From assembly GCA_015060115.1 (NCBI GenBank), contig SUZB01000010.1:1-64000 (forward strand): DNA of 64,000 bases, in the 5' to 3' direction. The stretch comes from Rikenellaceae bacterium. Its GTDB lineage: Bacteria > Bacteroidota > Bacteroidia > Bacteroidales > Rikenellaceae. Positions 1 to 10,503 of the stretch are shown piece by piece. Under the pieces are notes generated by a model. It was given only the letters and a program-made list of their open reading frames with translations, was not told the DNA's origin and ran no database searches. Position 1 is the first letter of the stretch, and every line of letters begins with the position of its first letter. The position numbers and the translations under genes were made by a program.

Positions 1-66
<66 letters not shown>

Positions 67-232
67 TGTAAAAAATTAAAATGTTTTGTTAGAGTCCTGA
101 CTGTTTCATTTTCCTAAAAGGAAATTGACAGATAAATACTACACTTTTCTCTCAATATATAAAAACCAGTAAATCAAAGAACCGTTTTTAATCCACTTTC
201 GAGCCCTCAATTTTTGAGGCGGGAAAGTGGTG

Positions 233-466
233 CAAAGGTAAGGCAAATTTTTTGAACCACCAAATTTTTTGGAAACTTTTTTCAAAAAACTTTTTCTAAG
301 AACCTTTATTGCTCATCGCCGTTTTAGAGGCGAAAGCGGGTGCAAAGATAAGTCATCTTTTTGAAACCACCAAATTTTTGGTAAACTTTTTTCAAAAAAT
401 TATTTCTAAGAACCTCTGCTGCTCTCTTGAGGTGTTGTTCATCTCTCGATTGCGGGTGCAAAGGTA
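233..466 (-). promoter_or_regulatory. Three tandem rRNA-operon promoters
   Basis: Minus-strand -7 boxes TACCTTTG (233-240), TATCTTTG (343-350) and TACCTTTG (459-466), spaced 110-116 bp within a visibly duplicated AT-rich sequence. Confidence 0.7.
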
Positions 467-630
467 GCGCTTTATTTTTATTCTCCAAACATTTTGTGAA
501 CTTTTTTTTGCGCCATTTTTAGCCCACCACATTTAATACACGATATATCAATATGTTACATCGAATAAAAATTTTCGATCCGCAAAACTCCTTTATAATA
601 TATATAAAAATAGGTATAGGAATATGGTTT

Positions 631-1359
631 TTATCGCACTGTCTTAGCCTCGAGTACAACAAATCTTGGGAAGAGGATATTATTCTCGATATGGATATGC
701 TCAAAAAGTGAATCCATAAACTCCTCAAGCTCCGCCAACATCAGTCGATAGCTTGCACAAGCATCTGCCGGAACCTCGAAATTATTCATCAACTTTTGTA
801 TAAATTTATAGCGCACACCCTCATCATAGTGCTCATGGTGCATCTGTCTTATGGGGTTAGCCACCGTGCCGCAGTGCATCTGCTGCATCGTAGCACCTCG
901 CATATTTGCATCAAAAAGTTCGTAACAGTAGGGAAACAACACACGCTCCTCCTTCAAAAGATGATTCTCAAGGTCGTCGAGTGATAGGCGAAGGTGGTCG
1001 ATAAGCTCATAGAGTTCGGGGTGTCGCTCACCGTGAGCTGCCGCCACCTTCTCAACCAAGGCGAGAAGCTCCGGACCCTTGGTGCGGATACCGCGATGGT
1101 GAATCTTGAGCACATAGTCGATAAGCAGATCTGTAGGCCAACTATCGAAGGGTATAGAGTAGCCCTCCGTAGCAGGTGCGCTGAGAGCCTCGACTACCCT
1201 ATCGATATCGACACCCGCCATACGGCAAGCCTCGGCGAGCGTGGTGTTACCACCACAGCAGAAATCAATGCCTAAATATTTGAATATACGCGCCGTAGCA
1301 AAGTCCTGATTTACAATTGATGCCACGGTGCACTGAGCGATAGAATTTTTTGCTGACAT
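631..1359 (-). CDS. Iron-sulfur cluster repair di-iron protein (RIC/ScdA/YtfE family)
   Basis: ScdA-like N-terminus (IDFCCGGNTTLAEAC) and hemerythrin-like His motifs; start set at MSAKNS. Confidence 0.88.
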   Translation of the reverse strand: MSAKNSIAQCTVASIVNQDFATARIFKYLGIDFCCGGNTTLAEACRMAGVDIDRVVEALSAPATEGYSIPFDSWPTDLLIDYVLKIHHRGIRTKGPELLALVEKVAAAHGERHPELYELIDHLRLSLDDLENHLLKEERVLFPYCYELFDANMRGATMQQMHCGTVANPIRQMHHEHYDEGVRYKFIQKLMNNFEVPADACASYRLMLAELEEFMDSLFEHIHIENNILFPRFVVLEAKTVR

Positions 1360-1617
1360 ATATTTTTGGTTTTTATTATTATCTTTTTCGTCTGCAAAGA
1401 TAGTACAAAAACCAAAGCTGTCAAATCGGAAATTTTGATACAAGGATAAGGGGAAGCTATAAGAGCGAAAAGAGTTGGTAGTTGGTAGTTGTTAGAGTTG
1501 CAGGCGTTTCGCCTGCGGGCTAAAGCGCCTCGTTGAGGCGCAGAGCTTAAGCTCCGTGAGACTGTGGGAAAGACGAGAGAGACGAGAGAGACAACAACGA
1601 AGTCTGGTATCATCTTT

Positions 1618-1665
1618 CTCTGTGGTCTCTGTGGTCTCTGTGGCCTCTGTGGTCTCTGTGGTCTA
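1618..1665. repeat. 9-bp tandem repeat (TCTGTGGTC)n
   Basis: About five consecutive 9-bp units. Confidence 0.85.
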
Positions 1666-1927
1666 TTCACCCCAATTTCTTGTCAGAAGGGGTTAGATGT
1701 GGCCTCGATAAAGAAATTGCCCTGGATGGGACATACTCTTGCATATTTCCCATTCGCCCTCACGACTGAAGCGTCATAGTAGCGCCGCTATCACGGCAAA
1801 CTAATTTCTTGTCAAAAGTCGTGAGATGTGGCGCCAAATGAAAGAGCCTCGGATGGGACATACTAAAATGTATTTCCCATTCGAGGCTCTAAGTTTGGTG
1901 CCGCAGATTGCGGCTTTTCACAAGAAA

Positions 1928-3286
1928 TTACTTGATGTTGGGAAGCTCAAGACCATAACCCTTCTTCTTGTCCTCGCGCTTGAGCCACAAACCAAAGATA
2001 AGGGCAAATACGCCGAATGACGAGAAGATAACCATAGGAAGGGTGTAGCCGCCAGTGGCATCGAGAACCTTACCGATAACAACGGGAACAAGGAGAAGAC
2101 CCCAGTTCTGAATCCAGAAGATCACGCAGTAAGCAGAGCCAAGGATGCGCTCGTCGATAATCTTAGGCACTGAGGGCCAGAGAGCTGCGGGAACAAGTGA
2201 GAACGATACACCGAGGATAGCGATGATGGCAACAGCGAGAACCTTAGAGGGGAAGACGGGGAGAAGGAATGCGAAGCTGAGGTGGCAAGCAATCATAATG
2301 AGCGAGCCAACCATAAGCATCGAGGCAGCCTTACCCTTACGGTCGATAAATGCGCCAAGGAAGGGTGTGAGCACCATAGCGAGGATGGGGAAGCAGCTGA
2401 AGAGCTGTGCACCATTGGTGATATGGAGGGTCTTATCCAAGAAGTCGGGAGCGTAACGCTGGAAGGGGAAGATTGCCGAGTAGTAGAGAACGCAGAGCAA
2501 TGCTACCAACCAGAACATCTTGCTGGTGAAGATCTTGCCGAGGTCGCTGAACTTGAACTCCTCATCGTTAGTCTCCTTCGTAAGCTCACCGGCAGCCTCA
2601 AGCTGCTTATCGAACTTACGATCCAAAAGCACGAACACGAAGTAGAAGATAAGGCCAATCATAAGGAGAACTGCGCCAAAGGCAACGGGAGCAGATACCG
2701 ACTTGCCGAAGGCGTCAGATACCATAGGCGAGAGCCACATAGCAGCGAAGACACCAAGACGAGCGATAGACATCTCAAGACCCATAGCCATAGCCATCTC
2801 CTTGCCCTTGAACCACTTAGCAATGGCCTTAGAGACTGTAGTACCTGCCATCTCGCAGCCACAACCAAAGATCATAAAGCCAAGACAAGAGAGCTTAGCA
2901 GAGCCAGGAAGCGACACCCACCAAGAGTTGAGCCAAGCCTCAAGACCTGTGCCTGCAAACCACTCGCTCATAGCGTAGAACTTGATGCAAGCGCCGATAA
3001 CCATCAATGATGCCGACAACAGACCAGTAAAGCGGATACCCATCTTATCGAGGATGATACCTGCGAAGATAAGGAAGAAGCAGAACACATTGAGGAAGTA
3101 CTCCGAAGCTGCATAGGTGCCGAAGGTGCTACTGTTCCAATTGAGCTGCTGGTCGAGAAGCTCCTTAAGTGGAGAGAGCATATCGACAAACATGTAAGCG
3201 AAGAACATCATCAACGCGATGAGAATCAACGCCGACCAGCGAATAAACGCCGAGTCATTGAGCTTTCGTTGAATAGTTTGAGTCAT
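1928..3286 (-). CDS. MFS transporter
   Basis: 452-aa 12-TM-like protein with MFS motifs. Confidence 0.85.
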   Translation of the reverse strand: MTQTIQRKLNDSAFIRWSALILIALMMFFAYMFVDMLSPLKELLDQQLNWNSSTFGTYAASEYFLNVFCFFLIFAGIILDKMGIRFTGLLSASLMVIGACIKFYAMSEWFAGTGLEAWLNSWWVSLPGSAKLSCLGFMIFGCGCEMAGTTVSKAIAKWFKGKEMAMAMGLEMSIARLGVFAAMWLSPMVSDAFGKSVSAPVAFGAVLLMIGLIFYFVFVLLDRKFDKQLEAAGELTKETNDEEFKFSDLGKIFTSKMFWLVALLCVLYYSAIFPFQRYAPDFLDKTLHITNGAQLFSCFPILAMVLTPFLGAFIDRKGKAASMLMVGSLIMIACHLSFAFLLPVFPSKVLAVAIIAILGVSFSLVPAALWPSVPKIIDERILGSAYCVIFWIQNWGLLLVPVVIGKVLDATGGYTLPMVIFSSFGVFALIFGLWLKREDKKKGYGLELPNIK

Positions 3287-3324
3287 AATTGTTTAGTTAT
3301 TAAGTGATTAAAAAATAGTTGCTA

Positions 3325-5337
3325 TCAGTTATGCTCCGCTATGCGGAATTGGCGCAATACATCGTAGGCAGCCTCGATGCCAAGCTCGCCAGCCTTCGAC
3401 AGATCCATACACCCCTTGCGCGTATCCTTCATAAATATCTGCACCAGACCTCGGTTGTAGTAGGCCTCGCCAAGCGATGGCTCAAGCTCGATAGCGCGAG
3501 TATAGTCATCGTAGGCCTCAGGCAGCTGACCCGAAATAGCCATAAGGTTTGCGCGGTTGTAGTAGCCCTCGGCAAAGTCGGGATAGAGCTTTATCACCTT
3601 GTTCATATCCTCGATAGCCTCGTCGTAGCTATATGTGCGAGTGCCCGTGTTGTGAAGTCGCTTAGCGGGGTCGGAATCGAGGGTTATGCTCTGGTAAGAG
3701 TTGTCGATAGAGGAGATAAAGTCGATCATCTCGGCGCGCGTGGTGGCACGGTTGAGATAGAGGAACGGATTTGTCGGATTTAGCTCGATAGCCTCCGAGT
3801 AGGTGTTCACCGCATTGGTATACTGCTTGATAAGCGACTGGCTGATGCCTCGCTCAAAGAGCATTAACCACGACCTCTCGCTACTATGGCGTAGCTGCTC
3901 GGCCAAGCGGCGGTCGATAGCCACAAGTGAGTCGGGAGCAACATTGCTCGTACGGCAGTCGAGGCGCAACAGCGGATTTGCCAAACGCTCCTCGAAGTCC
4001 TTGACACGCTGAGTGGCAAAGCGTATATTGCGCTTATCGACATAGGCGCTATCCTCCTCGATAAGCGTGAAGCGGAACATCGGGATAAGGGTGAGGCCAT
4101 CATCACCCGCCTGCGTAACGGTAGATGCTATACGCTCGAAGTTACGCTCCATAAGGCGGCTCTCGAACGATAGCAGCTTATCAAAACGCTGTGCCGTATC
4201 GGCATATATCGAGTAGGTGGAGTCCTTAAGGCGTGAGCGGTACTCCGAAATCTTGCGCTGTGCGGTGCGCTCATCGCTAAGTGCACCTCGAACATCGTGC
4301 TTGGCACGGCGCAGAACGCTACGACCGAGGTAGGCATTGGCAAAGTCGGGGTATAGCTCGATGGCACGGCTATAGTCTGCAATGGCATCGTCAATCTCGC
4401 CAAGGCGTGTGTTGAGAAGTGCGCGGTTGTAGTAGAGCAACACATTGTCGGGCGAGTAGCGTGCCACAAGGTTGAAATCCTCCAGCGCACGGTTGTAGTC
4501 GCCAATCTCTGTGCGCACAATGGCACGGTTGAAGTAGCCGAGCGAGCTTGTAGAGTCGAGCTCCACCACACGGTCGAAGTCGCGAATAGATGCCATAGGG
4601 CGGCGCAGGTAGTTATTGACCAAGGCGCGGTTGAAGTAGCCAGGGATATATGCCGAATCGCACTTTACAGCCATATCGAAGTCGGCAAATGCCTCATCGT
4701 AGCGGCGTTGCTCCATAAGGAGGGCGCCACGGCGGTTGTAGGCATCGGGATCTTCACGGTTGGTGCGAATGGCCAAGTCGTAGTCTTGAAAGGCACGCGC
4801 AGTATCCTTCAGATAGAGGTAGCTTGTGCCACGATTGATATATGCGGCGACATTGCGTTTCTCGTAGCGTATATATTTGTTGAAGTCGTCAATGGCCGCC
4901 TCGAACTGCTGATTTAGGAGGCGTGTAACACCACGACTATAATAGGGGTCGGGGAGGTCGGGGCGTAGCTCGATGGCTTGGCGGAAGTCGCTCAGTGCAT
5001 CATCGTAGTTACCGAGGCGTGAGCGGGTGATAGCGCGATAGTAGAAGGCACCCGTAAATACGGGGTTGAGCATCACGGCACGCGAGAAGTCGGCATCGGC
5101 GCCCAGTAGGTCGTCCATATTGTACTTGGCGATACCGCGCAAGAAGTAGGCGTCAAAGTCCTTGTCGTCGCTACGCAACAGCACATTGAGTACATCGATA
5201 GCCTCGCGGTAGTTGTTATCGACCATACACTGCTGACCCATCCAGTAGATGTAGTTGCGGTTGTACTGCGCACCGACCTCGGTGGGCAACACAACCATCA
5301 GCAAAAATATTATCGCAACAACTTTCCTTCGCATCAA
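3325..5337 (-). CDS. TPR-repeat protein with signal peptide
   Basis: Many AYxNRGxxxxxxxxYxxAxxDFxxAxxLxP repeats in 670 aa. Confidence 0.9.
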   Translation of the reverse strand: MMRRKVVAIIFLLMVVLPTEVGAQYNRNYIYWMGQQCMVDNNYREAIDVLNVLLRSDDKDFDAYFLRGIAKYNMDDLLGADADFSRAVMLNPVFTGAFYYRAITRSRLGNYDDALSDFRQAIELRPDLPDPYYSRGVTRLLNQQFEAAIDDFNKYIRYEKRNVAAYINRGTSYLYLKDTARAFQDYDLAIRTNREDPDAYNRRGALLMEQRRYDEAFADFDMAVKCDSAYIPGYFNRALVNNYLRRPMASIRDFDRVVELDSTSSLGYFNRAIVRTEIGDYNRALEDFNLVARYSPDNVLLYYNRALLNTRLGEIDDAIADYSRAIELYPDFANAYLGRSVLRRAKHDVRGALSDERTAQRKISEYRSRLKDSTYSIYADTAQRFDKLLSFESRLMERNFERIASTVTQAGDDGLTLIPMFRFTLIEEDSAYVDKRNIRFATQRVKDFEERLANPLLRLDCRTSNVAPDSLVAIDRRLAEQLRHSSERSWLMLFERGISQSLIKQYTNAVNTYSEAIELNPTNPFLYLNRATTRAEMIDFISSIDNSYQSITLDSDPAKRLHNTGTRTYSYDEAIEDMNKVIKLYPDFAEGYYNRANLMAISGQLPEAYDDYTRAIELEPSLGEAYYNRGLVQIFMKDTRKGCMDLSKAGELGIEAAYDVLRQFRIAEHN

Positions 5338-5379
5338 ACCTATCGTTTCCTAAGATAAACGGCGCTACTCTCGCTTTTA

Positions 5380-6264
5380 TTATTCAAGTTCGTAGCCAAA
5401 GCGCTTAAGTTGGCTATCGTTGTTTCGCCAATCCTCCTGCACCTTGACATAGAGCTCCAAGAATACCTTTTTTTGGAGGAATGCCTCCAAGTCGTGGCGT
5501 GCCGCCTGACCCACCTTCTTAAGTTTCTCGCCCTTATGACCAATGATAATGCCCTTCTGCGAGTTGCGGGCAACATATATTGTCGCCGAGATACGGTCTA
5601 TCGTGGGCTCCTCCTTGTAGCTCTCGATGGCTATCTCGCACGAGTAGGGAATCTCCTTGTCGTAGTTGAGCAAGATCTTCTCGCGGATAATCTCCGAGGC
5701 GAAGAAACGCAAAGTCTTGTCCGTCAGCGTATCTTTGGGATAGAATGGCTCACCCTCAGGCAGACGCTCAAGGATAAGGTTGAAGACACCCTCGACATTG
5801 AAGTTCTCCTTTGCCGAGCAGGGTGCAATTATCGCATCGGGCAACAGTGCCTGCCACTTCTCGACCAAGGCGACAAGCTTATCGGGCGTTGTGAGGTCTA
5901 CCTTGTTGATAACCACTATCGTGGGGATACCCGATAGGCGCACCTTCTCGATAATCTCTGCCGAGCGGTCGCTATCCTCCACCGTGTCGGTAACATACAG
6001 TAGAACATCGGCATCGGTGATTGCGCCACGCACAAACTTCATCATCTTCTCCTGAAGCTTGTAGTTGGGTTTTAGGATACCCGGGGTGTCGGAGTAGACA
6101 ATCTGAAAATCCTCGCCATTGACAATGCCCATAATACGATGGCGTGTTGTCTGCGCCTTCGATGTGATAATCGAGAGTTTCTCGCCCACAAGCTGATTCA
6201 TCAATGTCGATTTACCGACATTGGGATTACCGATGATATTTACAAAACCGCTACGGTGTACCAT
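5380..6264 (-). CDS. era: GTPase Era
   Basis: GNPNVGKSTLMNQLVGEKLSI, DTPG, NKVDL and a C-terminal KH domain. Confidence 0.96.
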   Translation of the reverse strand: MVHRSGFVNIIGNPNVGKSTLMNQLVGEKLSIITSKAQTTRHRIMGIVNGEDFQIVYSDTPGILKPNYKLQEKMMKFVRGAITDADVLLYVTDTVEDSDRSAEIIEKVRLSGIPTIVVINKVDLTTPDKLVALVEKWQALLPDAIIAPCSAKENFNVEGVFNLILERLPEGEPFYPKDTLTDKTLRFFASEIIREKILLNYDKEIPYSCEIAIESYKEEPTIDRISATIYVARNSQKGIIIGHKGEKLKKVGQAARHDLEAFLQKKVFLELYVKVQEDWRNNDSQLKRFGYELE

Positions 6265-6371
6265 AGATGATAGATTACGGATTATATATTCATATATAAT
6301 AATTTACAAAGATAATGATTTTTTAGGGAATTTGAAAGAAAAATGACGAGAAATATAGTAAGTTGTCGTTG

Positions 6372-6485
6372 CGATTGGTCCTTGGGCTAAAGGCCATAAT
6401 AAATGAGTAGATACCACCTACTCGAACAAGTTCGGTTGTGGCATCTACCCATTTATCACCACCTGCGGTGGCCAAGAACCAATCG
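6372..6485 (-). repeat. Cloverleaf-like palindromic element 1
   Basis: Outer arms CGATTGGTCCTTGG/CCAAGAACCAATCG, a 19-bp inner stem (6398-6416/6438-6456) and side hairpins. The two inner non-Watson-Crick positions are A.C on + but G.U on -. Confidence 0.7.
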
Positions 6486-6610
6486 GTTTTGTTATATCAT
6501 TAAGAGGGAGAAGATATATTTACATTCCTCCCCAAACCCCTCCTTTGGCAAAGAGAGGGGCTTGTTGCACTTTGGCAAAGTGCGGGCTAAAGCCCCGTAG
6601 GCGCAGTTAG

Positions 6611-7117
6611 TTAGAATCTATATCCTAACTTAATATAGCCACTATGGGCTGCACCCCACTTGTATAGCATATTGTAGCCGATACCAAAATTAAAGTGCTT
6701 AAAGTCAAAGCCTGCACCTACCTGAAATCTTAAACCATTCACACCGCCCAGATCTGCAAGACCGAAGAAACCGCCTAAAGAGGTATTAAGATATGGCTTA
6801 AATGCTCTATTTTTTGTAAAATATCCCTTCATATTTACACCCAAGGGAATATATCCCTCAAATAAGTCCAAACGATATACATAATACCCATCTGCAACAA
6901 GAGCATTGGAGAATAGCGAGTCGAAACCTGTCTCTACGCCCGCGTAGAAGTAGTCCAATACCAATGCGCCAGCAGTAATGCCAACAGTAGGACCAGCGCC
7001 ACCACTCATAAATACCGTTCCCACATCTACTTGACCTTGAAACTTAACATTCTGACTCTGCGCATTACATACAAGCGATGCACACAATGCAGCGCATACA
7101 AGCAAAAATTTTTTCAT
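6611..7117 (-). CDS. Outer membrane beta-barrel-like protein
   Basis: Signal peptide, 168 aa, GlyTyr-rich strands, terminal aromatic (GYRF). Confidence 0.6.
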   Translation of the reverse strand: MKKFLLVCAALCASLVCNAQSQNVKFQGQVDVGTVFMSGGAGPTVGITAGALVLDYFYAGVETGFDSLFSNALVADGYYVYRLDLFEGYIPLGVNMKGYFTKNRAFKPYLNTSLGGFFGLADLGGVNGLRFQVGAGFDFKHFNFGIGYNMLYKWGAAHSGYIKLGYRF

Positions 7118-7494
7118 AACGACATACGATTACGACCTATCCACCTCCAACGATAGGATACAATAAAAAGAAAGTGTGGAGATGTTCGTCTATCTGATAC
7201 GAGGTTCTGGAATACCTTTGCGCAAATAAACAATACCCCACACCTGTATAGTATGGGGTAGACACTATTAGTGCCAACAAGTCATACTGATACAAGCAGT
7301 GAGTGTAATCGTTATCCTCGCGCAAAGAAATTTTCCAGATTTCGTATCAAGGATTAGCGAAACACTTTCACTAATAAATATGTAACGCCGAGAACACTAT
7401 CCCCGACAATACAAAATTACAAAAAATTTTCGGCTCTACAAAACATTTTAGCAAAGTTTTTAGTTGTTAGTTTTTAGTTTTTAGAGTTTTTTAA

Positions 7495-7570
7495 GACAAG
7501 TAAGACGAGTAGGACAAGTAAGACCAATAAGACAAGTAGGACAAGTAAGACCAATAAGACAAGTAGGACA
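7495..7570. repeat. 9-bp-period tandem repeat (TARGACMAR)n
   Basis: About eight imperfect 9-bp units (taagacaag/taggacaag/taagaccaa). Confidence 0.8.
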
Positions 7571-7966
7571 AAATGATACCCGACTTCGTAATGGTCTTAA
7601 AGTCTTAAAGTCCTAATGGTCTAAAAAAAGAAAACAGAGAGAGGGGTACAAGAGGTACAAGGGGTACAAGGGGAGATATAGCGTAAGTGCTAACCTCAAG
7701 GTGGGTAAGACCAGCGATGCCCTCGCTAACCTAACCACCCCTTAGACCCCTCAGAGCCCTTTTGCCCCTTGGGGCGTAGCCCGCAGGCGAAACGCCTGCT
7801 CTCTAACAACTAAAAACTAACAACTAATAACTATCACCTAACAACTAATTACAAAATATTTTTTATCACTTGTGAAACAAATAGCCACACTTTGTCGTAT
7901 TGTTATATGATTGCAAAAAAAATGGGAGCAATCAGGCGTTTGCTAATTAAAAGAATTATATAATAT

Positions 7967-8827
7967 ATGCGTCAATTAAAGATTACAAAGTCGATCACCA
8001 ACCGCGAGAGTGCATCGTTGGATAAGTACTTGCAGGAGATTGGTAAAGAGGAACTTATCTCTGTCGAGGAGGAGGTAGAACTCGCGCAACGAATCAAGAA
8101 GGGTGATCAGGAGGCGTTGGAGAAGCTTACCAAGGCAAACCTTCGTTTCGTAGTGTCGGTGGCTAAGCAGTACCAGAATCAGGGTTTGAGCCTTCCCGAC
8201 CTTATCAACGAGGGTAACCTCGGCCTTATCAAGGCTGCCGAGAAGTTCGACGAGACCCGTGGTTTTAAGTTTATCTCATACGCCGTATGGTGGATTCGTC
8301 AGTCTATTCTTCAGGCGCTTGCCGAGCAGTCGCGTATTGTGCGCTTGCCCCTCAATCAGGTAGGCTCGCTCAACAAGATTAACAAGGCATTTGCTCGTTT
8401 CGAGCAGGAGCACGAGCGTACACCTTCGGCTGAGGAGTTGGCAAACGAGTTGGAGTTGCCCAAAGAGAAGGTTACTGATACTCTGCGTGTTGCAGGTCGT
8501 CATATCTCGGTAGATGCCCCCTTTGCTGATGGCGAGGATAACTCGTTGCTCGATGTCTTGGTCAACACCGACTCACCCAATGCCGATCGTGGCCTTATCA
8601 ACGAGTCGTTGGCAACGGAGGTGGAGCGTGCGTTGGAGATTCTCACCGAGCGTGAGCGCGATATTATCCGCTACTTCTTCGGCATCGGCTGTTCGGAGAT
8701 GACCCTTGAGGAGATTGGCGAGAAGTTCGACCTTACACGCGAGCGCGTGCGTCAGATTAAGGAGAAGGCAATCCGCAAGCTCCGCCAGTCATCACGCAGC
8801 TCACTGCTTAAGTCGTACCTCGGATAA
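7967..8827 (+). CDS. rpoD: RNA polymerase primary sigma factor (short Bacteroidetes type)
   Basis: Sigma-70 regions 2-4: [33 protein letters not shown]...[16 protein letters not shown]. Confidence 0.96.
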   Translation: MRQLKITKSITNRESASLDKYLQEIGKEELISVEEEVELAQRIKKGDQEALEKLTKANLRFVVSVAKQYQNQGLSLPDLINEGNLGLIKAAEKFDETRGFKFISYAVWWIRQSILQALAEQSRIVRLPLNQVGSLNKINKAFARFEQEHERTPSAEELANELELPKEKVTDTLRVAGRHISVDAPFADGEDNSLLDVLVNTDSPNADRGLINESLATEVERALEILTERERDIIRYFFGIGCSEMTLEEIGEKFDLTRERVRQIKEKAIRKLRQSSRSSLLKSYLG

Positions 8828-9071
8828 GTCGTAGCAAAGAGAGAGCAGGTGTTTCGCCTGCGGGCTAACGCCCAAGGGGTCTAAGGGTTCTGAGGGGCAA
8901 AAGTGCTTTAGCCCGCAGACGGAATGCTTGCTCTGTTTTTAGGACCATTAGGACTTTAAGACCTTAGGGCCTTACGAGGTCGGGTATCACAAAGTCCTTC
9001 TTGTCCTAATGGTCCTACTCGTCTTAATTGTCCTAAAAAACTCTAACAACTAACAACTAATAACTAAAAAG

Positions 9072-9104
9072 AGCGGATGGAAACAATTTCCATTCGCTCT
9101 TTTA
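9072..9104. terminator. Hairpin terminator at convergent gene ends
   Basis: GAGCGGATGGAAA..TTTCCATTCGCTCTTTT stem followed by T run. Confidence 0.7.
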
Positions 9105-9269
9105 GCTTAGCGGCAGTAGCTGTCTGCCTACCGCAAGAAATTAATTTTTGATTAGAAGGCTGCAGATACAACGCTCGGCAAAAATCCCGACGATGGGCTG
9201 TACTTGAAGTACTGCTCATTGTCGGGACTTTTTGTTAGCGGCAGTAGCTGTCTGCCTTATCATCAAAAA

Positions 9270-9842
9270 TTACTTGATGCGCTCGTAATACTCACGAGTA
9301 CGAGTATCAACACGAATCTTATCACCAGTGTTGATGAACAAGGGCACCTTGATGGTTGCACCGGTATTTACGGTAGCAGCCTTGAGTGAGTTGGTAGATG
9401 CGGTATCGCCACGAACACCGGGCTCTGTGTAGGTGATCTCCATATCAACGATAGGAGGAAGCTCGGCTGAAAGAACGGTCTCCTTCTCGGTGTGGAACAT
9501 AACCTCAACAATCTGACCGTCGGCCATAAGGTCGGCGTTGTTGATAAGGTTCTTGTCGATGTTGATCTCCTCGAAGGTCTCGGTGTGCATAAAGTGTGCG
9601 CCGAGGTCATCCTCGTAGGTGAACTGATAGGGGCGACGCTCTACGCGCACCTGCTCAATCTTCTGAGATACTGAAGAGAAGGTCTTGTCGAGGACATTAC
9701 CATTCTCAAGGTTCTTGAGCTTTGAGCGCACGAATGCGGGACCCTTACCGGGCTTGCAGTGCTGGAAGTCAACGACAATAAATGTCTTGCCGTCCATCTC
9801 TACGCACATACCAATCTTGATGTCTGATGCTGTAATAGTCAT
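9270..9842 (-). CDS. efp: Elongation factor P
   Basis: 190 aa EF-P fold with the post-translational-modification loop HCKPGKGPAFVRSKLKN. Confidence 0.96.
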   Translation of the reverse strand: MTITASDIKIGMCVEMDGKTFIVVDFQHCKPGKGPAFVRSKLKNLENGNVLDKTFSSVSQKIEQVRVERRPYQFTYEDDLGAHFMHTETFEEINIDKNLINNADLMADGQIVEVMFHTEKETVLSAELPPIVDMEITYTEPGVRGDTASTNSLKAATVNTGATIKVPLFINTGDKIRVDTRTREYYERIK

Positions 9843-9946
9843 AGTGTAATATGTGTTAATTGAATTAAAATCTTGCTAATAAGCGCACAAAGGTAGCAAT
9901 TTTATTCGGAATTAGCAATTTCCGCAGCGTTTTTCTGATATTTAGC

Positions 9947-10501
9947 CTACTCTTTATCGCCCCAAACGGGGTGGTCGGTAGCTATGCCGAGCATTGCGAC
10001 AGCACGCTGAGTAACGCTCATTGCCACTTCCTCGATACTCTCAGGGCAGAAGTAGAATGATGGCGAGGCGGGCACTACGATGCCTCCTGCCTCGGTCAGC
10101 GCCACCATATTGCGCAGATGGATAAGCGAATAAGGCGTTTCGCGCACCACCGCCACAAGCCTACGGCGCTCCTTGAGCATCACATCTGCGGCACGCTCTA
10201 TCAATGTTCGGGACACGCCCTGTGCTATGCGTGCCACAGTGCCCATCGAGGCGGGCACAACGATCATCGCATCCCAACGCGCCGAGCCACTTGCCGGCGA
10301 TGCCCACATATCGCTGTTGGCATAACGCTCTATACGCTCGCTCTCAGGCAGTTGCTCACGCTCTGCCGCTATAACATCCTCGGCGTGGTCGCTAAGGATA
10401 AGTGCGATGCGCTCAACGGAGTTTGAGGCAAGCAACAGCTCCAAGGTCTGGCGGGCATATATTGCACCACTTGCACCTGTTATGGTAACGATAATATTCA
10501 T
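9947..10501 (-). CDS. ubiX: Flavin prenyltransferase UbiX
   Basis: TGASGAIYARQTLELL...VVPASMGTVARIAQGVS...ERRRLVAVVRETPYSLIHLRNM. Confidence 0.94.
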   Translation of the reverse strand: MNIIVTITGASGAIYARQTLELLLASNSVERIALILSDHAEDVIAAEREQLPESERIERYANSDMWASPASGSARWDAMIVVPASMGTVARIAQGVSRTLIERAADVMLKERRRLVAVVRETPYSLIHLRNMVALTEAGGIVVPASPSFYFCPESIEEVAMSVTQRAVAMLGIATDHPVWGDKE

Positions 10502-10503
10502 AG

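Noticed and set aside
1311-1670. Minus ORF with (RPQ)n repeats
   Set aside because: Product of a 9-bp intergenic tandem repeat overlapping the upstream end of the RIC gene; no coding support.
2282-3010. 242-aa plus-strand ORF antisense to the MFS gene
   Set aside because: Shadow ORF from codon bias; the opposite strand encodes a clear transporter. The same applies to 24802-25749 and 29195-30115.
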